This document shows, piece by piece, positions 45,990 to 55,667 of a DNA stretch of 64,000 nucleotides. A program made the translations under genes and the position numbers. Origin of the DNA: Neptunomonas concharum (GTDB lineage Bacteria > Pseudomonadota > Gammaproteobacteria > Pseudomonadales > Balneatricaceae). Every line of letters starts with the position of its first letter. The stretch's first letter is position 1. Location: positions 310,001 to 374,000 of the forward strand of contig NZ_CP043869.1 of NCBI RefSeq assembly GCF_008630635.1, given 5' to 3'. The notes under the pieces are model-generated. The model was not told the DNA's origin, searched no databases, and saw nothing but the letters and a program-made list of their open reading frames with translations.

Positions 45990-46355
45990 TTAGAACTTAC
46001 CGATCAGGCCTTCGTCTCGGCTTTCTCCTGCCTCGGCCAGTTTTGCTAGGTAGCGTTCCCAGTACGACGTTTGGTGTGTGCAAAGCTCTCGTAGATAGCT
46101 CCATGTGAAAAGTCCACTGTCGTGGCCATCACTGAAAAAGATCTTTAGAGCATAATTACCTGCCGGCTCCAAGCTATTGATGGCGACGAATTTTTTACCG
46201 GTCTGTAATACGCCGTTGCCAATTCCATGCCCTCTAACTTCGGCAGAAGGAGAGTGGACACGCAAAAACTCGGCGCTTAATTCAAAACTGCCATCAGGAT
46301 ACACCAGCTCTAAGGTGCGGGATTTTTTGTGTAGTTTGATATTATCAGGAACCAT
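45990..46355 (-). CDS. DUF971 domain protein
   Basis: A 121-residue protein of the DUF971 family, which is related to the N-terminal zinc-binding domain of gamma-butyrobetaine hydroxylases. LVYPDGSFELSAEFLRVHSPSAEVRGHG and YALKIFFSDGHDSGLFTWSYLRELC are characteristic. Iron-sulfur or P-loop maturation functions have been suggested for the family but are not shown here. Position between hslU and ubiE matches pseudomonads, except that the pha genes found there are absent. Confidence 0.88.
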   Translation of the reverse strand: MVPDNIKLHKKSRTLELVYPDGSFELSAEFLRVHSPSAEVRGHGIGNGVLQTGKKFVAINSLEPAGNYALKIFFSDGHDSGLFTWSYLRELCTHQTSYWERYLAKLAEAGESRDEGLIGKF

Positions 46356-46370
46356 GATTCACCCCTTAGG

Positions 46371-46396
46371 AAAAAAGCCAGCGATAAGCTGGCTTT
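46371..46396 (-). terminator. Rho-independent terminator of hslU
   Basis: On the minus strand AAAGCCAGC, a 5-nt TTATC loop and GCTGGCTTTTTT form a strong intrinsic terminator 12 nt after the hslU stop, closing the hslVU transcript before DUF971. Confidence 0.92.
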
Positions 46397-46407
46397 ATGG
46401 TCACATT

Positions 46408-47742
46408 TTACAGAATGTAGTGACTGAGATCTTCATCCTGACTGAGTTCGCCTAACTGGGAGTTTACATAGTCCGTATCAATAATGATCTGTTTGCCCGC
46501 TTCGTCAGAGGCGTGATAGGAAAGATCTTCCAGCAAACGCTCCATCATGGTGTGCAAGCGGCGTGCGCCAATATTCTCGGTACTCTCGTTAACTTGGAAA
46601 GCGAGTTCCGCAATACGTGCAATGCCATCATCCGTAAAGCTGACATCAACGCCTTCAGTCTTCAATAGTGCGGTATATTGCGCAGTGAGTGAAGCACTGG
46701 GTTCTGTCAATATACGGCGAAAATCTTCAGGTGTGAGCGCGCTTAATTCAACGCGGATAGGTAAACGTCCCTGAAGCTCAGGAATTAAGTCTGAAGGGCG
46801 TGCTAAATGGAAAGCGCCCGAGGCAATAAATAAAATATGATCTGTTTTTACCATGCCATATTTTGTATTGACCGTGCTGCCTTCGATGAGTGGTAATAGA
46901 TCCCTTTGTACGCCTTCACGGGAAACATCCGCACCACCTGCATCGGCTCGTTTGCAGACTTTGTCGATCTCGTCTAGAAAGACAATACCATTTTGCTCGA
47001 CGAGCTCCACAGCGTTTTGCTTGATATCTTCCTCTTTAATAAGGCCTGCTGCCTCTTCTTCTATCAGGAGTTTCAGAGCTTCTTTAACCGGCATGCGGCG
47101 ACTTTGCTTTTGACCTCCGCCTAAATTAGAGAACATGCTTTGCAGTTGATTGGTCATCTCTTCCATGCCGGGAGGTGCCATGATTTCGACACCAACTTTG
47201 GGTGGCGCAATGTCAATGTCGATCTCTTTGTCGTCTAACTGCCCTTCACGTAACTTTTTACGGAAGACCTGACGGGTAGCGTTGTCAGTTTTATGGGTGG
47301 ACTCTGCAGCACCGAAGTCTGTTCTTGCTGGTGGAAGCAGTGCGTCTAGGATGCGCTCTTCTGCTGCATCTTCTGCACGAAAGCGCACTTTTTCGGTTTC
47401 CTGCTCGCGAATCATCTTCACGGCCATGTCGATAAGATCCCTAACGATCGTTTCAACATCACGGCCTACGTAACCTACTTCGGTGAATTTTGTGGCCTCC
47501 ACCTTAATAAAGGGGGCGTTCGCTAATTTTGCCAGACGGCGGGCAATCTCGGTTTTACCGACGCCTGTTGGCCCAATCATTAAAATATTCTTCGGGGTGA
47601 CCTCAGCGCGAAGCTCTTCATTAAGCTGCATTCTGCGCCAACGGTTGCGCAGGGCAATCGCAACAGAGCGTTTGGCATCCTGTTGGCCAACGATATGGCG
47701 ATCCAGTTCGTGAACGATCTCACGGGGTGTCATATTTGACAT
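46408..47742 (-). CDS. hslU: ATP-dependent protease ATPase subunit HslU
   Basis: HslU is the AAA+ unfoldase of the HslUV protease. The ATG at 47742 gives 444 residues starting [25 protein letters not shown] lies 7 nt upstream. A longer in-frame start 25 codons earlier would overlap the intergenic region and adds a Cys/Lys/Pro stretch absent from the family. Walker A is GPTGVGKT (57-64). Walker B is FLDEIDK, followed by [23 protein letters not shown]. The C-terminal HYIL tail, which docks into HslV, is intact. It follows hslV by 22 nt. Confidence 0.97.
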   Translation of the reverse strand: MSNMTPREIVHELDRHIVGQQDAKRSVAIALRNRWRRMQLNEELRAEVTPKNILMIGPTGVGKTEIARRLAKLANAPFIKVEATKFTEVGYVGRDVETIVRDLIDMAVKMIREQETEKVRFRAEDAAEERILDALLPPARTDFGAAESTHKTDNATRQVFRKKLREGQLDDKEIDIDIAPPKVGVEIMAPPGMEEMTNQLQSMFSNLGGGQKQSRRMPVKEALKLLIEEEAAGLIKEEDIKQNAVELVEQNGIVFLDEIDKVCKRADAGGADVSREGVQRDLLPLIEGSTVNTKYGMVKTDHILFIASGAFHLARPSDLIPELQGRLPIRVELSALTPEDFRRILTEPSASLTAQYTALLKTEGVDVSFTDDGIARIAELAFQVNESTENIGARRLHTMMERLLEDLSYHASDEAGKQIIIDTDYVNSQLGELSQDEDLSHYIL

Positions 47743-47764
47743 CTTTAGCTCCTGAATAGTTGGC

Positions 47765-48295
47765 TTACACTTTGGATGGCAAGGTTTCGATAGTGAGATT
47801 GTGGTTGGTAAATACACAAATATCAGCTGCGATATTCAGGCTCTTCTCAACAATCTCTTTGGCGCTGAAATCAGTATTTTCGAGTAAGGCTTTCGCGGCT
47901 GCTTGAGCATAGTTACCCCCAGAGCCAATTGCGATAACGCCATCTTCCGGCTCGATGACATCGCCGGTGCCAGAGAGTAGATAGGTTTTCTCTTCATTGG
48001 CAACTAACATCAGAGCTTCTAGGCGGCGTAAAACGCGATCACTTCGCCACTCCCTTGCGAGGTGGATAACTGCATTAACAATATTGCCCTGGTGCTTATC
48101 CAGTTGTTGTTCAAAGAGATCTCGTAGGGTAATAGCGTCAGCGGTACTGCCGGCGAAGCCTGTGATAACTTTATGTTTTTGCAGACAATTTACTTTGCGG
48201 GCGGTGCCCTTCATGACGGTGTTGCCTAGGGAAACTTGACCGTCACCGCCAACGACGATCTGATCACCACGGCGTACTGATACAATTGTTGTCAT
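47765..48295 (-). CDS. hslV: ATP-dependent protease peptidase subunit HslV
   Basis: HslV is the N-terminal-threonine peptidase of the HslUV protease, a two-ring dodecamer that degrades misfolded proteins and SulA. The 176-residue protein starts [10 protein letters not shown]; after removal of Met, Thr2 is the nucleophile. [23 protein letters not shown]-like spacing, [12 protein letters not shown] and [16 protein letters not shown] are conserved. It heads the hslVU operon, and a sigma-32-type promoter lies directly upstream. Confidence 0.97.
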   Translation of the reverse strand: MTTIVSVRRGDQIVVGGDGQVSLGNTVMKGTARKVNCLQKHKVITGFAGSTADAITLRDLFEQQLDKHQGNIVNAVIHLAREWRSDRVLRRLEALMLVANEEKTYLLSGTGDVIEPEDGVIAIGSGGNYAQAAAKALLENTDFSAKEIVEKSLNIAADICVFTNHNLTIETLPSKV

Positions 48296-48329
48296 AGAGA
48301 CTGACCTTATTGAGGTTCGAATACCCTTG

Positions 48330-48360
48330 ATATGGGATGCCTAGTGGCGTATTTCAAGGG
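48330..48360 (-). promoter_or_regulatory. Sigma-32 heat-shock promoter of hslVU
   Basis: On the minus strand CCCTTGAAA, a 14-nt spacer and TCCCATAT match the RpoH consensus CTTGAAA-N14-CCCCATNT closely. Transcription should start about 27-30 nt before hslV. This is a by-eye match, but hslVU is a known RpoH target. Confidence 0.8.
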
Positions 48361-48377
48361 TGGACCACAAAAAGCCA

Positions 48378-49109
48378 TTATTCTATGCGTATTGTCATCG
48401 CATTAATGTTTAGGCGAGCGAGTTTGTCGTGGGCTTTATTCATCGCCGAGCGGTTGTCAAATGGCCCCACTCTAACGCGATACCAAACACCGTTTTGCCC
48501 ATCCGATTTGTTGGTATGTACGTTCGGTAGTCCGGATAACAGGAGTTGTGCCCGCATCTTTTCAGCATCAGACTCACTTCTAAATGAGCCCGCTTGTAGA
48601 ACATAACGCTTATCCAGCTTGGCATCTTTGGGGGTTGATTTATAAGCTTCTACTTTTGAAGGAGTGACCTCGTTTTTACGTAATAGCTCATAGAATTCAT
48701 ATTTATTGCCGACGCTTTCTTCGCTGGCTGGTGTTGAGTTTTCAACAACGGGCGTTGCGTTCGAGTCTGCACTTGCAGCAGGGGCAGGCTTTTGTTGTGG
48801 TTTGGGAGCGGGTGCTTTAGTTGTGGTTTGTGTTTTTACTGGTTGTGGTTTTTGAGCAATAGGCTTCTGGGATGTGCTGTCAGAGTGTTTTTGTATCGCG
48901 ACAGGCTGAGTCTGTGGAGTGACACTGATAAGCTGATTAAGAATATAGACTAAGCCTGCCAATGCTAGCAGGCTTAATAAAGCGAGTTTCCATGGCTTAC
49001 GCTTTGGTGGAGCGGGCGCGGGTTTTGTCCTAGGTTTAGCAGCTGGCCGAGAAGGGCTGGCCGCTGAGCGTTTTCGGGACTTTTGGACAAAATCTTTGCG
49101 TGAAGCCAT
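48378..49109 (-). CDS. SPOR-domain membrane protein (FtsN-like)
   Basis: A 243-residue protein in the FtsN position between argS and hslV. Layout: basic cytoplasmic N-terminus (KDFVQKSRKRSAAS, PKRKPWK), one membrane helix (about residues 43-62, LALLSLLALAGLVYILNQLI), a Lys/Pro/Ala/Gln-rich periplasmic linker (about 70-160) and a SPOR domain (about 165-243, YVLQAGSFRSESDAEKMRAQLLLSGL and VWYRVRVGPFDNRSAMNKAHDKLARLNI). SPOR domains bind denuded septal peptidoglycan. Whether it is the essential divisome protein FtsN or a relative cannot be settled here. It follows argS by 13 nt. Confidence 0.88.
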   Translation of the reverse strand: MASRKDFVQKSRKRSAASPSRPAAKPRTKPAPAPPKRKPWKLALLSLLALAGLVYILNQLISVTPQTQPVAIQKHSDSTSQKPIAQKPQPVKTQTTTKAPAPKPQQKPAPAASADSNATPVVENSTPASEESVGNKYEFYELLRKNEVTPSKVEAYKSTPKDAKLDKRYVLQAGSFRSESDAEKMRAQLLLSGLPNVHTNKSDGQNGVWYRVRVGPFDNRSAMNKAHDKLARLNINAMTIRIE

Positions 49110-49122
49110 GATGCTCTCCCGG

Positions 49123-50883
49123 TTACATCTGCTCAGGCGCGCTGACGCCTAAGAGTGTCAGGCCGTTATAGATAACTTGTCGAGCGGCTTCGCTCAATGT
49201 AACTCGGGCATTGCGCAAGTCGGCTTCCTCAATAAGCATTTTGTTCGCGTTATAATATGAATGGAAGTCATTCGCTAACTCACGAAGGTAGTTTGCCAAC
49301 TGGTGGGGCTCATAGTTAAGTGCTGAGTGAGTGAGTATTTCTGGGTATTTAGATAGTTTGGCTATGAGGTCTTTCTCATATTCCGTGTCTAGTTTATCTA
49401 GATTGGCCAGTCCTGCTTCACGATCCCAAGCCCAGCCTTGCTCTGCAAGTTTGCGCTGTACCGAACAGACGCGAGCGTGAGCGTACTGGATATAATAGAC
49501 GGGGTTATCTTTTGACTGTGACTTGGCCAGCTCTAGGTCGAAGTCCATATGTTGATCGGCTTTGCGGGTCACATAGAAGAAGCGGCAGGCATCATTGCTG
49601 ACCTCTTCACGAAGTTCGCGTAGCGTTACGAAAGAGCCTGAACGGGTGGACATTTGAACGCGCTCTTCGCCGCGGTACAGGATGGCAAATTGTACCAAAC
49701 GCACGAGAAGTCTTTCTGGATCATAGCCCAATGCTTGGCAGGCTGCTTTCATGCGGGCGATGTAGCCATGGTGATCCGCGCCCCAAATGTAGAGTACTTT
49801 GTCAAAACCACGCTCAAATTTGTTCATTAAATAAGCGATGTCTGAGGCAAAATAGGTGGTTTGGCCATTAGCTCTTCGGACCACACGATCTTTATCATCG
49901 CCAAAGTCAGTGGATCGGAACCAAAGGTTGCCTTCCTCTTCGAATAGATAGCCATTTTCTTGTAGCTTGTTCAGTGCGCTATCAACATCGCCGTTGGTGG
50001 TTAGGCTGCGTTCTGAAAACCATTCCTGATAGGTGACGCCGAACTCAGACAGGTCATCACGAATATCCGTTAAGATGGAGTCGAGTGCTGCATCAAAGAA
50101 GATGGCGTAACCTGCTTCGCCCAGTAACGCTTTTGCACGTTCGATCAGCGCATCAATGTGTATTTCTTTATCGCCCCCTGCTGGTTCGTCAGCAGGAATA
50201 TCTAGCATTACGTCCTCAGGGGAGTGGTTAAACGCATCGCTGTGGTTGTTGCGGACCGCTGCAGCAATGTCGTAAATATAGTCGCCTTTATAGCCGTTGC
50301 TAGGGAAGGTGATACCGTTACCTGCTTGTTCGAGATAGCGAAGCCATACACTGGTGGCAAGAATATTCATTTGACGGCCAGCGTCATTGACATAGTACTC
50401 ACGTTCAACAGGTACGCCTGCCGCTTCCAGTAAATCGGCCACAGAGGCACCATAAGCCGCACCGCGCCCGTGGCCAACATGCAATGGACCTGTCGGGTTG
50501 GCAGAAACAAATTCCACCTGTGTTCTTGCTGTTTCTTTAGCAAGGCCACGGCCGAATTTGTCTTTTTGCGCCAATATCTGCGCAACAACAGCTGCGGTTG
50601 ACGCTTGTGTAACAAAGAAGTTAATAAACCCGGGTCCTGCGATTTCGGTTTTTTCTAAGGTGTCTGACTCCGGGAGTGCATCTACAATCAACTGCGCTAA
50701 TTCACGAGGGTTTCGTCGGGCCGCTTTTGCCAAAGTAAGGGCGATGTTTGAAGCAAAGTCACCGTGGGTTTTATCACGGGTGTTCTCCACCATGATCTGC
50801 GGTTGTGTATCGGCAGCCAGCGTGCCGTTGTCGCTCAGTGTTTTAATCGCTGCACTGATCAGATCTGCAATATGCTGTTTCAT
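49123..50883 (-). CDS. argS: Arginyl-tRNA synthetase
   Basis: ArgS charges tRNA-Arg. The 586-residue class I enzyme has the Arg-specific N-terminal domain, the HIGH-type motif HVGH (135-138) in SANPTGPLHVGHGRG, YINDAGRQM-like YVNDAGRQ, the ADHHGYIARMKAA segment, MSTRSGSFVTLRELREEV in place of KMSKS (common in ArgS) and a C-terminal anticodon-binding domain ending LLGVSAPEQM. The upstream neighbour is a chemoreceptor gene instead of the usual priA. argS, the SPOR gene and perhaps hslVU are in line on the minus strand. Confidence 0.97.
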   Translation of the reverse strand: MKQHIADLISAAIKTLSDNGTLAADTQPQIMVENTRDKTHGDFASNIALTLAKAARRNPRELAQLIVDALPESDTLEKTEIAGPGFINFFVTQASTAAVVAQILAQKDKFGRGLAKETARTQVEFVSANPTGPLHVGHGRGAAYGASVADLLEAAGVPVEREYYVNDAGRQMNILATSVWLRYLEQAGNGITFPSNGYKGDYIYDIAAAVRNNHSDAFNHSPEDVMLDIPADEPAGGDKEIHIDALIERAKALLGEAGYAIFFDAALDSILTDIRDDLSEFGVTYQEWFSERSLTTNGDVDSALNKLQENGYLFEEEGNLWFRSTDFGDDKDRVVRRANGQTTYFASDIAYLMNKFERGFDKVLYIWGADHHGYIARMKAACQALGYDPERLLVRLVQFAILYRGEERVQMSTRSGSFVTLRELREEVSNDACRFFYVTRKADQHMDFDLELAKSQSKDNPVYYIQYAHARVCSVQRKLAEQGWAWDREAGLANLDKLDTEYEKDLIAKLSKYPEILTHSALNYEPHQLANYLRELANDFHSYYNANKMLIEEADLRNARVTLSEAARQVIYNGLTLLGVSAPEQM

Positions 50884-50941
50884 TTGGCTGTTGTTACCGG
50901 TCCGGGGAAATTACGATCAATAAGGAACCGGCTATTATCCC

Positions 50942-50977
50942 CTGTTGGCGGGGTTATGTTAACCCCCCTGCCAACAG
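50942..50977 (-). terminator. Large hairpin between the second chemoreceptor gene and argS
   Basis: CTGTTGGC (50942-50949) with GCCAACAG (50970-50977), continued by GGGGTTA with TAACCCC, makes a 15-bp stem with a 3-nt bulge and a 3-nt loop, just after the chemoreceptor stop. No U-tract follows on either strand. Confidence 0.6.
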
Positions 50978-50995
50978 AAGTCGTGAAGAATTTGC

Positions 50996-52966
50996 TTAGA
51001 TTCTGAACCTTTGGATCAGTTCTCGTTGTATCTTGGCAATTCTTAATAAGGTTGAGCTGCTTTCTGATGCTTTGGATGCGCCCTCAGCCGTCTCGGTTGC
51101 GGCATGGTTGATGCTGACCAGCGTTCGGCTTACTTCTTGTACGGCCGTACTTTGCTGAGAGGCGGCTTCTGCAATGTGGGTATTCATATCTCGAATCGTC
51201 TCTATGGCCGCGCGCATCGCTTTTAGCGCATCGCTGGAGGATTGAGCATACTCAACACATTCCGTTGCTTGGTCGTGGCTTTCATGCATACGCCCGGCGA
51301 CACTTCGAATCCGCATCTGCATGCTGCCGACCATAGATTGAATCTCTTCTGTGGAGTTTTGTGTACGGCTGGCAAGCTGTCTGACTTCATCAGCTACTAC
51401 GGCGAATCCGCGACCATGGTCCCCGGCCCGAGCGGCCTCTATGGCAGCATTAAGGGCAAGTAGGTTGGTTTGTTCTGCGATGGTGTTGATCGTTTCTAAT
51501 ATGGTGTCGATCTTCTTGCTATCTTGCTCCAGCTCGTTGGATGCATTGACGGCTTCTTCTATAACGGAGGCTTGGGAGGTAATGCTTGAACGGGTGAGCT
51601 CCATTTTGTTGTCTACGTCACTGCTGAGTTCTTCGCAATGTTGCACGGCCGACAGTGTAGAGTCTGAGTGGTGAGAAACTTCTGATACGGTATTTTCCAT
51701 CTCCGTTGCAGCAGATGAGGTCATTTCCAGTTGCTGGCTTTGTTCCGCCATGGCTGCTTTTGCTTCCCGGCTGATATTGGCATTGTCTTCGGCGACTCGC
51801 GAAAGTTCTTGTGAGTTGTTAATAACTTGTTGAAGGATATCTTGCAGCCCGCTGACAACGGTATTCAAACTGCCGCCGAGCTCGCCAAACTCGTCCTTGC
51901 GTTGATCATCAAAGCGAACCGTTAAATCGCCACCGCCTACAGAAGTTAACTGCGTTTGTATAACGGTCAGAGGCCTGCGAATGGCATTAAAGACGATCCA
52001 GCCAACAAGTAGTGCGATTAATAAGCCTGCAGCACTCAAACCATAAATGAGAGCTTGGCTGGTTTTGATCGTGCCTGCCGCCTGAGTTTGTGCGCTTTCT
52101 GTTTGTTGATATGAAAGGCTAAGTACTTCACCTAGTGCTGTTTCTGCATTGTTTAAATGAGATTCTGCTTCTTCCATCTTAATTTGGAGGCGCTTACTGG
52201 TATCGTCTTGGCGGATATATACACCTAACAGGCCGATCTCTTCATTGATGGAGCTTTCAATGCCAACAATAATGCCCTCTATGCGTTCAGCTTCTTTGTC
52301 AAATGATAGAAAGGCCTGATAGTTTTCGCGTAATAGCTTTTTTAGCTTAAGTGCTGTTTTTTTGAGGGTGTCGATGTTGTTGGTTTTTTGATATATCCGT
52401 GTGGCAAGTCTCACGCGATTTACGGTTCTCATGAGCACGCGAATACTATCAAGTGCATCTTGAGGAGGATTGGTTGTGAGGTAGCGTTGCCCCCAGTTAG
52501 ACATCGAGTCAATTTGTGCTTGGAACATCTGGGTTTCGGTAATAATTTCGCTACTTAACAGTGTTCGTTCACCATGTAGTACTTGAACCTGCTGAGCGGT
52601 TTCGGCATATCTTTGTGCAGCATCTTGTGTTTTGCTGAGAGCGCTGAAGAGCTCACTGCCTTCCTGTTGCGTGCTCTTCAGCTGTTCCAACGCTGCCTTG
52701 AAATTGCTGTATTGCTTCTCAAAATTTTCGCTGTGTATCTGGAAATTATCTTCTCGGCTGTTCAGGTATTTGAGTAGAGACTGGTTGGCTTGGTTGAGCG
52801 CTAACGTTTGCTGGTAGCTACCCGTCAATTGAGGAATTGATTGATTGGATACAACGTGCAATTGCTTGTTGATCTCGCTAATGCCTTGAATCCCTCCTGT
52901 CCCTACGATCAGTATTGTGATGGCAAGAACAGCAAAACCCAGAATGATCTTCTTTGATATATTCAT
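50996..52966 (-). CDS. Methyl-accepting chemotaxis protein with a long helical periplasmic sensor
   Basis: A 656-residue chemoreceptor. A first membrane helix (about residues 6-28) is followed by a wholly helical periplasmic domain of about 270 residues, the size of HBM-type (McpS-like) bimodular sensors that in Pseudomonas bind TCA-cycle acids. A second helix lies at about 307-330. HAMP (about 331-385) and a methyl-accepting domain follow, with the tip [34 protein letters not shown]. It sits between argS and priA, which are adjacent in pseudomonads, so it looks like an insertion into a conserved block. The C-terminus shows no CheR-docking pentapeptide. Ligand not known. Confidence 0.93.
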   Translation of the reverse strand: MNISKKIILGFAVLAITILIVGTGGIQGISEINKQLHVVSNQSIPQLTGSYQQTLALNQANQSLLKYLNSREDNFQIHSENFEKQYSNFKAALEQLKSTQQEGSELFSALSKTQDAAQRYAETAQQVQVLHGERTLLSSEIITETQMFQAQIDSMSNWGQRYLTTNPPQDALDSIRVLMRTVNRVRLATRIYQKTNNIDTLKKTALKLKKLLRENYQAFLSFDKEAERIEGIIVGIESSINEEIGLLGVYIRQDDTSKRLQIKMEEAESHLNNAETALGEVLSLSYQQTESAQTQAAGTIKTSQALIYGLSAAGLLIALLVGWIVFNAIRRPLTVIQTQLTSVGGGDLTVRFDDQRKDEFGELGGSLNTVVSGLQDILQQVINNSQELSRVAEDNANISREAKAAMAEQSQQLEMTSSAATEMENTVSEVSHHSDSTLSAVQHCEELSSDVDNKMELTRSSITSQASVIEEAVNASNELEQDSKKIDTILETINTIAEQTNLLALNAAIEAARAGDHGRGFAVVADEVRQLASRTQNSTEEIQSMVGSMQMRIRSVAGRMHESHDQATECVEYAQSSSDALKAMRAAIETIRDMNTHIAEAASQQSTAVQEVSRTLVSINHAATETAEGASKASESSSTLLRIAKIQRELIQRFRI

Positions 52967-52999
52967 CTGTATTTAATCGCTTTTATTATTAGACTTTAA

Positions 53000-53021
53000 A
53001 CGTAAGGGTAGCCCTTTACGT
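53000..53021 (-). terminator. Candidate terminator after priA
   Basis: ACGTAAGGG pairs with CCCTTTACGT (one bulged base) around a 3-nt loop, between the priA stop and the chemoreceptor start. The minus strand continues TTTAAAG, so the U-tract is very short. Confidence 0.45.
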
Positions 53022-53048
53022 CGGCCGATACCAAAAAAGCATTAATAT

Positions 53049-55238
53049 TCAGTTAAGGTCGTAAGGGTCGACATCAATCGACCATCGAACTCGATTTGCC
53101 AAAGGGTGATCGGTTAGTAATAAGCATAGACGACTTAGTGTATTTTGCAGCAAAGGGCGATTCGTTGCTGAGAGAAGTAACTGTGCTCTGAATACGCCCG
53201 CTTTTTTCTCCATAGGAGATGGGAACGGACCGCTCCACTGGATGGATTCAGGGAAGTTAGTCTGTTGCTCTCTCATGCTTTGTAAAAAAGCTTCTGCTCT
53301 GCCTGATTGCGTAGCTTCTGCTCGAATAATAGCTAAATAGCAAAAAGGTGGGAGCTGGAACTTTTGTCGTTGTGTTAGTTCTTCTAGTGCAAATTTTTCG
53401 TAGCCTTGGGTGGTAAGCAGTGTGAGTAGTGGGTGGTCACCATGGTGAGTTTGTAAAATGACGCTCCCAGGATGGTCTGCGCGTCCTGCACGGCCAGCTA
53501 CTTGAATGATCATTTGTGCAGTCCGTTCCATGCCTCGAAAATCCGTACTAAATAATCCGGCGTCGGCATCGAGAATGGCGACTAAAGTAACCTTGGGGAA
53601 GTGGTGTCCTTTAGCCAGCATTTGTGTGCCCACCAGAATGCAGGGTGCACCGGTGTTGACCTTATCCATAATTTTAGACATGGCGCCCTTTCGGGATGTG
53701 CTGTCTCTGTCCACCCGAATAACAGGAGTATCGGGGAATAAGCCCGCGAGTGTTTGTTCTGTTCGCTCGGTGCCTGCTCCTACAGGTTTTAGGTCTTGGC
53801 TACCGCAGTGGTCGCACTGTTTTGGGACGGGACGTTGACTATCGCAGTGATGACAATGCAAGTGCGCAGGAGAATGATGCAGTGTCATACGCGCATCACA
53901 ACGGCGGCACTCGGCCAGCCAGCCGCAGTCGTGGCAAATCAGGCTCGGAGAAAACCCGCGACGATTAATAAATACCAGTACTTGAGTGCCCTGGTTCAGG
54001 TGAGTACGGATCGCTTCAAGTAAAGCGGCGGATAAACCGTTATTTAGTGGTTGTTTTTTGATATCTAATAGCTGAAAGCCGGGAGCATTTGCATTGCCTG
54101 CACGCGTCTTCAGAGTGAGATGCTGATAGCGGCTTAGCACACAATTTTGTAATGACTCTAGTGAAGGTGTTGCGCTGCCAAGAATGATAGGGACCTGCTC
54201 GGCGTGTGCTCTAACGACAGCCAGATCTCTTGCTGAATAACGAAAGCCTTCTTGTTGTTTGAAAGAGGAGTCGTGTTCCTCGTCCAGAATAATAATGCCG
54301 GGTGATTTAAGGGGCGTGAAAATAGCTGAGCGTGTTCCAATCACGATAGGGGCTTCTCCCTGCGTTGCTTGGGCCCATGCATCAAAACGCTGCTTGTCGG
54401 TTAAGCCTGAGTGGAGAACGGCCACGGGTACACGAAATCGACTCTGAAATCGATGTACGGTTTGTGGGGTTAAGCCTATCTCTGGAACAAGGATGAGTGC
54501 TTGCAAGTTCTGTTTTAAATAGTGGTGAATGGCTTGAAGGTAGACTTCTGTTTTTCCTGAGCCGGTAATGCCATCGAGCAAAAAAGCGTTGAAACCTTGT
54601 TGCGAAGTGATCTTTTTCAGGGCTGTGGATTGCTCGGTGTTTAAGGTAAGGGGGGCTTCTTTGAGCAGGTGCTCTGCAGCGGGGAGTGCATGAACTAAGC
54701 GCTCCTGTTTGATGAGCCCTTTTTCAAGTAACGTAGATAGAAGTTGTGTAGCGCCGCCTTCCGCTTTTATGGCTTCTTTGCTGATGCCATGAGGGTGTTC
54801 TGTAATAAGTTTAAATAGATCTCTTTGTTGATTGGCTCTTTGGGAGATGTCATCAACGGTAAAAGGTGGTACAGCTTTCCAAATAAAGGTATGACTGGGT
54901 TCGTTAAGGCCGCCTTTGCGCAAATAAGTAGGGAGCGACTGTAAGGCGGCTTCACCTATAGGGTATTGATAGTAGTCAGCTGCCCAGATCGCCAAATCTA
55001 AAATATAATTGGGCTGTAACGGTTGCTGATCCAGAACTTCAAGCGCAGATTTAAGTTTTGAAAGAGGAACATCGGTTTTATCGGTTATCTCTAAAATAAG
55101 GCCAATCACTTCTCGTCGCCCAAAGGTGATGCGCACTCGTAAGCCTCTTTCCAGTGTATCGGTTTTGCAATCGATAGGCGGTAAGTAGTCGAACAGCTTC
55201 CTCAAAGGAGAGGGAATGGCGACGCGAAGAATTTTCAT
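53049..55238 (-). CDS. priA: Primosomal protein N', replication restart helicase
   Basis: PriA recognises stalled forks and loads the replisome via PriB/PriC/DnaT. The 729-residue protein has the N-terminal 3'-end-binding domain, Walker A GITGSGKT (223-230), DEEH box (319-322) and the helicase C-terminal motifs (TQMLAKGHHFPKV, QVAGRAGR). Eight cysteines in four CxxC pairs (CHDCGW, CRRC, CHHC, CDHC) form the two zinc sites. Its start faces rpmE across 210 nt, the conserved priA/rpmE divergent arrangement. Confidence 0.97.
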   Translation of the reverse strand: MKILRVAIPSPLRKLFDYLPPIDCKTDTLERGLRVRITFGRREVIGLILEITDKTDVPLSKLKSALEVLDQQPLQPNYILDLAIWAADYYQYPIGEAALQSLPTYLRKGGLNEPSHTFIWKAVPPFTVDDISQRANQQRDLFKLITEHPHGISKEAIKAEGGATQLLSTLLEKGLIKQERLVHALPAAEHLLKEAPLTLNTEQSTALKKITSQQGFNAFLLDGITGSGKTEVYLQAIHHYLKQNLQALILVPEIGLTPQTVHRFQSRFRVPVAVLHSGLTDKQRFDAWAQATQGEAPIVIGTRSAIFTPLKSPGIIILDEEHDSSFKQQEGFRYSARDLAVVRAHAEQVPIILGSATPSLESLQNCVLSRYQHLTLKTRAGNANAPGFQLLDIKKQPLNNGLSAALLEAIRTHLNQGTQVLVFINRRGFSPSLICHDCGWLAECRRCDARMTLHHSPAHLHCHHCDSQRPVPKQCDHCGSQDLKPVGAGTERTEQTLAGLFPDTPVIRVDRDSTSRKGAMSKIMDKVNTGAPCILVGTQMLAKGHHFPKVTLVAILDADAGLFSTDFRGMERTAQMIIQVAGRAGRADHPGSVILQTHHGDHPLLTLLTTQGYEKFALEELTQRQKFQLPPFCYLAIIRAEATQSGRAEAFLQSMREQQTNFPESIQWSGPFPSPMEKKAGVFRAQLLLSATNRPLLQNTLSRLCLLLTDHPLANRVRWSIDVDPYDLN

Positions 55239-55309
55239 GTGTTTCCTGAATATGCAATAGATAGGCTAGTCTAAGGGGTTTTCTCTTAGGATTAAATGCT
55301 CATGGGTTG

Positions 55310-55338
55310 TTGCGAACAGAGCGACTCATCCGTATAAT
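55310..55338 (+). promoter_or_regulatory. Sigma-70 promoter of rpmE
   Basis: TTGCGA (55310-55315), a 17-nt spacer and a perfect TATAAT (55333-55338) lie about 110 nt upstream of the rpmE start. The resulting leader of about 100 nt contains the inverted repeat GCCT/AGGC, compatible with structured leader control known for ribosomal protein genes. Confidence 0.75.
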
Positions 55339-55448
55339 CTCCCGCCTGTCAATAATAGGCTGGTTTCTGCCAGTGTATTTTTAATCTTTGTACGGTGCTT
55401 GGCGTAAGTGATCAGGTGGCGGTGCAGAAACTACTCTCGAGGTTAATG

Positions 55449-55667
55449 ATGAAAGCGGATATCCATCCTAAGTATGAAGGCGTTACCGTTACGTGTTCTT
55501 GCGGTAATGAAATGAAAATACGTTCTACTATGTCTAACGATATGCACGTCGACGTATGTAGCCAGTGCCACCCTTTCTATACTGGTAAACAGAAAGAAGC
55601 GACTTCTGGTGGCCGTATTGATCGATTCAACAAGCGTTTTGGTGGTATCGGTACCAAATCTGCTTAA
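55449..55667 (+). CDS. rpmE: 50S ribosomal protein L31
   Basis: A 72-residue L31 of the zinc-binding (C+) type: TCSC and VCSQC supply the four cysteines, and the [13 protein letters not shown] start and RFNKRFG end match RpmE. Two ATGs are adjacent (55446 and 55449); 55449 gives MKADIHPKY as in E. coli, with GAGG 6 nt upstream. It faces priA. Its TAA stop shares one base with the ATG of the nuclease gene (TAATG). Confidence 0.97.
   Translation: MKADIHPKYEGVTVTCSCGNEMKIRSTMSNDMHVDVCSQCHPFYTGKQKEATSGGRIDRFNKRFGGIGTKSA

Noticed and set aside
53021-53031. GCCGATA as a sigma-28 -10 element near the priA end
   Set aside because: It lies on the plus strand, facing away from the chemoreceptor gene, and no -35 element stands at 11 nt spacing.
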